DNA of 64,000 nt from Delphinapterus leucas (lineage: Eukaryota > Chordata > Mammalia > Artiodactyla > Monodontidae), in contig NW_022098044.1 of NCBI RefSeq assembly GCF_002288925.2, forward strand, positions 13,210,216-13,274,215, read 5' to 3'. The notes beneath the pieces are model-generated. The model was not told the DNA's origin. It did not search any database and worked only from the letters and a program-made list of their open reading frames with translations. The position numbers and the translations under genes are program-made. The first letter of the stretch is position 1, and each line of letters begins with the position of its first letter. Shown one piece after another: positions 58,252 to 64,000 of the stretch.

Positions 58252-59935
58252 AGCACTTGCTGTATACATAGACAATGCTCAAAGCATACACTAAATTCAG
58301 TAATAGCATAAAACCTCACTTTTGTAACACAAGAAAAATGGACTCTGCCTCCAGATTAAGGATATTCCTATGTCTCTCCTGATTTCTGCTGGCCACACAC
58401 AGAAACTGAAGAGGTGAGGTGTTCAAGAGGATTCATACTTTAAATTTTGAAACTATAGAAGAGACAGTGCTAGAATGGGCCATTTCTTTACAAGAACATT
58501 TGCTAAAACTTCAAGTTAATCAGTGTTCTTCTGTGAGATTCTAGTTTGGTTGCCATAGGCTGATATTTGTGTTCTCTGTCCTAGGAAATTAAGAAGTACT
58601 AGAATAAGATGTTTACAGCTAAGATGAAAAAGGCAGAAATGGACAGACGTCCAAAATTTGCAGGATGGGGGGAAAGAATTTGGAGAGCCTATATGGAAAA
58701 ACAAGACCAGGATGTATCTTGTTATCTTGGAAACTGTCTCCCAAATTCTATGTTTCTATCAGGCTCTCAGGTTTCAGATAAAAGGATTTTGTGTTGCTAT
58801 TGTTACACAGACTAAAAGAATTCTTTACACAGGCCTTTTTGTTGTAAGAACAAAATCAAATCTCCTTGCCTTCTGAAATACCCAGGGATTGCAAGGAGTT
58901 TACAGAGCAATGAATTCTGATCTCAGTTGTAGGAAAAAAAACCAGATGGCTCTTGGTTTCAGAACATAGATCTATGTCCACACCACTTCCCACTGAGTTT
59001 GGGGCAAAACCCCACATTTTGTGGATGTCTTATTCTATTTCTGGTTACGAGTAACACATTTAATCTATGGATTATCACTTTTATCACACACATTTTTCCT
59101 GACATTGAAGTTACATGATAGCCAGGCACACTGGCCATGATTTGAGTACCATAAGCGTCTTTGGGAAAAACCACTGGATAAGTGGAATGAGAATGAAGTA
59201 GGTATGTTTGTCAGAAACCATATGTTGTAGAGAGTGGTGATCCTTTTTGCCATGAAGTAGATAAATAATCAACACATGACATGTGAAGAGATGTGAAATG
59301 TTGAGAATAGACTCCTGTGTTGTACAGACTACGGAGAAATCAAGTCTTTTCCCAAAGTGTGGGAGAGCAAACTGTCAGTATCTTCAGAGGGAGGTTACCC
59401 TAATCCCAACAAGCCAATTTTAATTTATCCCACACTCAGTTCTAAGGGAGCTTAATTAATAGGGTATTAACAGTAGAATCAATTTTACTATAAACATGAC
59501 TGTTGACCTTCAAGGAAGTATTTTGATTTGAGCAGTTAACTAGGCACAGCTTGAGTTGGGTTAATGAAAAAATAGTTATAATTGTAAGTGACAATTATGG
59601 GCTTTTTAAAAAAATATCAAAATCTGAACTCAACAGACAGACTCTGAGGATCATAACTGTGACAGGACATAAAAGACTGCAAATATCCTGACAGAATAAT
59701 CCTGTCAGCAGATCAGAGACAGTTTGTTACAAGGAGTCAAAAAATAAATATCCTTCTAGGAGGGGCTGGGATAATTTGTTATAAGCATCATGATAAAACA
59801 TATTATGCAATATATTATAGTAACTTTTGATATGATGTAAAACATGCCACAGCAATTTGGCATAGGCAGAAGTAAATAAGTATCACTTAACAAAGTCGTG
59901 ATACTGTATTATAAGAATTATGACAAAGGGTAGTA
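58252..59935. other. Non-coding sequence, no gene supported
   Basis: No convincing exon or named repeat. 59,400-59,580 is AT-rich and repeat-free with TTAATTAAT-type motifs. Confidence 0.35.
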
Positions 59936-60095
59936 TGTATATATATATATATATATATATAGTAAAGTTATTTTACATATTATATAAAACTATATATATA
60001 GTTATATATATATGTTTATATATATATGTTTTACATATTATATAAAACTATATATATAATAATATATAATATAATAATATATATTAAACTATGTT
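59936..60095. repeat. AT-rich tract with (TA)n and an internal duplication
   Basis: A (AT)12-type run is followed by two copies of a 30-base segment (59,971-60,000 and 60,029-60,058) that begin ttttacatattatataaaac. TATA and TAATA steps follow. The copies are exactly identical and 58 bases apart. Confidence 0.85.
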
Positions 60096-60449
60096 TTATT
60101 ACTATAATTTATTTCAAAAGTGTCTTTAATAAAAATGAAAATAGCATTGTTAAATATATGCTTTAGCATCATCTGGTAGCATCTGCTATATTAGGTAGCT
60201 TTTTCCATTTACTAATTACTGAGTAACATAGCAATAACAACCATAAGAAGCACAACAAAATGCACCTACTGTATCTGAAAGCTTACTGAGAAGCACTTTG
60301 CTAGATACTTTAAATAAATTACCTCATTTAACTGCATGGTATTGCTTTATACTCTGTTTGTCACTTCTGATTTCAAAATATAAGTATTCTGTTTCTGATT
60401 TGTTTTTCTTGTGCCTTAGCCATACACATCCCAAACTCACTAAAATTCT

Positions 60450-60990
60450 TGGAGTTACTAACTCATTTAATCCATTTATTCATTCAATAACCATTTATTG
60501 ATTGTCTATGAATTTTCTTTTCTTCATTTTTTTATTCATTAATTTGGGAAAAGAAGGAAAGAAAAGCCAGCTTTTATCTACCTTCCATGTGCTGAGGGCT
60601 ATTGCTATAGAAGAGAATACAGAAGAGCTGGGGAGTGGAGTGGGGGACAGACATACTGAGAGATCATTTGCAGTGTTTTTCACTGAACATTCTAGCAGAG
60701 GAGCTAGCAGTGCAGGCTGGGAGCTCAGTGGATGAAACAAGTAATTCAGTCAGAGGGGTCGGGAAGGTGTCCTCAAACAGGGAACATATGAGCTTTGATC
60801 TGGGCAATGACTAGAGGAAAGGACACCCCAGGAGGAAAAGTAGTAGGTACAAAATCCTGGGAAAACATACCACACACAGCAACTGTGAGCCTTTTACAGA
60901 GTTGGAAGCATAAACTGTGTGTGGTTAGTGGTGGGACATGAAGCTGCAGGGCTGCTTAGCCAAGGAGAAGAAACCAGGCTTAACTGTATA
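60450..60990 (+). repeat. Ancient interspersed repeat, family unassigned
   Basis: Opens with 'ttattcattcaataaccatt' and continues with 'gggaaggtgtcctcaaacag', 'gagctttgatctgggcaatg', 'acaaaatcctgggaaaacat'. This is the same block order as at 17,401, 24,240 and 27,620. Confidence 0.4.
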
Positions 60991-61579
60991 GGTCATTTCA
61001 TTTTGTATTTATAGAGAAGATGCTGGGATGAACTCCCTACTCCATTAGATATAATTATTTAAACATAACTTGTTAGAGATGAGCTGTTTAGTTTAAAAAA
61101 CATAATTAATTGGAGCAATGTATTAAGTAATAATATTTGACATCATTAATGAGAGTATAATTATATGTGCTATTTAAAAACAGTGCGATACTGATACTTT
61201 CTCATCAAATGAAGCAAAAATTAACTACAAAGCACCTTAGCTCCTTGATTAAATTCATTTTGGAATTCACATTCCTGGCAATAATCACTCAAATTTAGAA
61301 AAACTATTTTAAATTTCTCCATACAAACTCAAGTAAGTATGAGAAAAATGAAGGCACATTTTCATAAGCAACAGGTAAATAAAAAAACAGGGGGCAGGGG
61401 AAATTCCCACTGGGTACATGTAAATTAAAAAAGGCCTCTTCCTCCTTTCAGACTTAGGAGGACTTAGAGAAAATGCCCCCAGAAAGTTGCCATTTAGCTG
61501 TAGATTATCACAAGGGCCCAAGAGAAGCCTGATCCTAAAAGAGCTGGCCTTGCATTGATAGAGAGGAGTAAAGAAGGAC
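60991..61579. other. AT-rich unique sequence with TAAT-rich patch
   Basis: 61,050-61,170 contains repeated ATAATTA/TTAATGAG-type homeodomain cores without any named repeat. It may be a conserved non-coding element. No direct evidence. Confidence 0.25.
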
Positions 61580-61800
61580 CAACATCATGGACCACTTAAT
61601 AGGGTTCAGTCACCGTGTTTAGCACATTATATTCACTATTCCTTTAATTTTCAGGAAAGCCCAATGGGTTAAGTACTATTAATATGCTTAATTTTTATAT
61701 GAGAAAAGTAAAAAGTTAGGTGATTTGCCCAAGGTCATTCAGCTAATAATTAGTAGTGGCAGGATGTGCCCTGAGGTTCTGCTGACAATTCTATACTGGG
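61580..61800 (-). repeat. MIR SINE
   Basis: Antisense MIR: 'aaagcccaatgggttaagta', 'ctattaatatgcttaatttt', 'ggtgatttgcccaaggtcat', 'tcagctaataattagtagtg', 'gcaggatgtgccctgaggtt'. Confidence 0.8.
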
Positions 61801-62939
61801 AGACACTGTGTACTGTCATCAGAAAGGCTACAGTTCAGTTGCAAATACAGGAAGTCATTAAATGTGAACATGAGCATATATTATTATTATTTGATTTGAA
61901 CATTGCATTTGAATGATATATGGCTGTTCTTTGCTGTCTGTTACCTAGCAAATAGCATCTATGGGAAATGGGGCTCCGGGGTACCACTCTGGCTTATTTA
62001 ATTCTGGGAGAGTGATTAGGAAATGGAGTACAGCACATTCCTCTCAGAAAACTACTGTTTATGGGATGCCAACAAAGATTTGTGAGCTAAATGATGGTAT
62101 CGGTTGAATTATACTAAACTGCTATTTTTTGCAGGTCAAGAGAGGTCCAATACCAGCAATTTCATATGTTTGAACTTAATGCTATTAGATCTTTCCATTG
62201 AAAGGTCTCCTCGGCAAGGTGTATAGCATGGAGTGGGGGAAATGGAACAGGAAGACAAGTTTGAATGTTCTTGCAGGATCCAGGTGAGAAAGAATGACTG
62301 TTTTCATAAAAGCTGCGTCTAAGGGAGAGGTTAGAATCCTCTGCAAACTAAACTAACAGATAACCAAGTGGAGACAAGGAGTGAGAGAGTTGGAATCACC
62401 AGGATGCTGAGATTTTCAGTAAAAGAAGCTGGGACCATCATATGAGCTAAGGCTCCTCCCACCACAAAGAATTATTTTACAAGAGATTTTCCTCCTCTTT
62501 CTATAGAGTTTATTCTATATTTCATGTTTGCATCCGTGCTAATTCAAGATACACCTTTCTCTTTTAGAAGTAAACATGCAAAGAAAAAGTGACAGATTCC
62601 CAAAGCTGTGAAATTGAATGCAGCACCGCTGGTGAGGAAAGGACCCAAGAAGCCTGCCTGCCACACACACGCACCATCCCCCAGGCTCATCAGCCCGGTG
62701 TGCAGTTCATCCGCTCAGCTCAGCAGATGTTAATCAGCTCTGACCCGGAGCCAGGCTCAGGGCCAGGTGCCAGGTGTGGGGTGAAGCACACTCCGTCTCT
62801 CTCCTCCCCTGTCCTGCCTTGTCCGGGAGGCTGTCAGTTCACTGTGCAAATGCAGTGAGAAGGATGCAGACTGTGATGGGCAATGGGGGGGTACAGGCTG
62901 GAGGAGAACAGTAAGAGGGGTCCTATCTGATCTAGTGTG
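61801..62939. other. Non-coding sequence, no gene supported
   Basis: 62,590-62,830 is more GC-rich with several CpGs but has no splice-flanked frame I would defend. Confidence 0.35.
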
Positions 62940-63240
62940 CGTTGGTATCACACACACAGACACACAGGCACACACACACATGTACACTCACATGCATGCA
63001 CACACCCATACCCATTACACACATACAAATGCACACATGCACACACACTCGTATCTACACATGCACACCCATACACAAACACACAAGTGCACACACAAAT
63101 GCACGTTACCACACACTCATGTTCACATACTCTTATACCTACATGCATACCCATATACACACACGTGGACACACACATGCACACAACTCCAATCTACACA
63201 CACACACAGATGCCATGCTTGTGGACACAGAAACACACAC
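62940..63240. repeat. Long imperfect (CA)n-rich tract
   Basis: About 300 bases are dominated by CACA steps broken by CATG, CACT, TACA and CCCA units. Strict purine-pyrimidine alternation holds over long parts. Overlapping His/Thr-rich frames on the plus strand and Cys/Val-rich frames on the minus strand are translation artefacts of the repeat. Confidence 0.9.
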
Positions 63241-63574
63241 GACCAACTACCACTCCCAGGGTACTCTGAAGAGGAACCTTCTCACTACTGTTCAGATTCA
63301 AAGAACTTTTTTCCTCCTGTCATCCATCCTTGGTCCTCCTGACACATATAAATCATTCCTAAATTTCTCCATCCTATGACTCCATGCTTGGAATGGTTAC
63401 AACTTTGCTTCCCTGTTTCTCCTTTTGTCCTGATAATTATATTAACAGTTCTGAATAACAGTTCCCATAAACAGCAGTTCCAGGTGAAGGAGCTTCAACT
63501 GGGAGGATGTGAGTCCTGTACATGGGCTGATTTCCTGTTTTTATTATTGATATACTTCTAGAGTCTGCTTTCCA
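63241..63574. other. Non-coding sequence
   Basis: No feature recognised between the CA tract and the LTR-like segment. Confidence 0.4.
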
Positions 63575-64000
63575 ATGTTACTTCAGTAAGGAAAGCCTTT
63601 ATTGGTACCTCAAGCTGAGATTCGGCAAACTCTGAGATTCCCTTGCCTGTTGTTACCGGGAAAAAACCCAAAAGCTTTGTGCTTTGAGTTTCTTCTGACA
63701 GGCTCCCTTGCTGAAGGAGGCTCTGACCACTGCCGGGGCCAAGTTTATCATGCTGCTCTTCTTTCCCTTCTAGATTTCCCCCTGCATCTGCTGTCTGCTT
63801 TCTGTTGCCGGTCCCCATATTTTTCCCAAGTAAACTGAAGTTCCTCCCTGTGGTGGAAGGACAGTCCAGGGCCCATGGATAACCTGGTAACTTCCCCCAA
63901 AGTATAAAAGGTGATGTGGCTGCCGAGCAGAGCCACTCCGGGCCACCTCTGACAAACACCCCAAAACACTCGTCAGAGCCAAATAAAGATCATCTTCAGA
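63575..64000 (+). mobile_element. Candidate endogenous retrovirus LTR (partial, at window end)
   Basis: A TATA box (TATAAAAG, 63,903-63,910) is followed ~72 bp later by AATAAA (63,982-63,987). This is the U3-R spacing of gammaretroviral-type LTRs. The upstream part (63,600-63,900) has the moderately GC-rich, pyrimidine-tract-laden make-up of a U3. The window stops just after the polyadenylation signal, so the 3' border, TSD and any internal region cannot be seen. A host promoter is an alternative, but a polyadenylation signal this close to a TATA box argues for an LTR. Confidence 0.45.

Noticed and set aside
58609..58815. Possible coding exon (68 codons, basic N-terminus)
   Set aside because: No matching acceptor or donor and no protein-like constraint visible.
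59936..60095. CRISPR-like direct repeats
   Set aside because: Only two copies, pure AT microsatellite context, in a mammalian genome.
62935..63379. His/Thr-rich and Cys/Val-rich frames of up to 145 codons
   Set aside because: They are translations of the CA-rich tract, open only because CA and TG repeats lack stop codons.

Overview
This is a mammalian, almost certainly cetacean (whale or dolphin), nuclear genomic window. It is AT-rich, has no operons or long intact reading frames, and is full of interspersed repeats. The lineage call rests on seven copies of a tRNA-derived CHR-type SINE (sense start GGGCTTCCCTGGTGGCGCAG, with A-box and B-box-like GGTTCGAGCC). Most are flanked by clean target-site duplications (TSDs). 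The SINEs sit beside L1 elements of the kind typical of cetartiodactyls. The species cannot be fixed from this window.

Layout. 1-31,700: intergenic or intronic-looking DNA with scattered ancient repeats (MIR, L2, MER5, a MaLR-type LTR), short microsatellites, one young SINE at 6,965 and one 3' L1 fragment at 2,561. A CpG-dense patch lies at 7.9-8.1 kb, a possible exon on the + strand at 26,640-26,778, and a homeodomain-motif-rich segment near 23.9 kb. 31,700-34,300: a long SINE, a candidate protein-coding exon on the - strand (32,237-32,441, acidic Ser/Glu/Asp-rich peptide), and a second SINE inserted into a MIR. 34,980-42,370: a LINE cluster, with an L1 5' UTR-only fragment carrying ~95-bp tandem units, an ancient near-full-length L1 in the opposite orientation, a HAL1-like fragment broken by an older L1 3' end, and further SINEs. 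42,400-45,000: unique sequence. 45,100-58,250: a second L1 cluster containing a 5'-truncated L1, a 5'-inverted (twin-primed) L1 with a SINE inside it, a complete ~6-kb L1 with a perfect 13-bp TSD, and another truncated L1. 58,250-64,000: mostly unique, with an AT dinucleotide tract, a long CA-rich tract and, at the very end, an LTR-like segment with a TATA box and polyadenylation signal.

No complete host gene is visible. The two candidate exons are the only host coding segments I would defend, and I could not assign either to a gene. Every long reading frame otherwise seen belongs to a LINE, to SINE antisense sequence or to simple repeats. The reading frames of the complete L1 are broken (a frameshift, stops, a substituted endonuclease catalytic Glu, and a SINE in ORF1), so it is not autonomous. 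I see no CRISPR array, prokaryotic gene or new multi-gene system. The most informative content is the nested insertion history and the two candidate exons.
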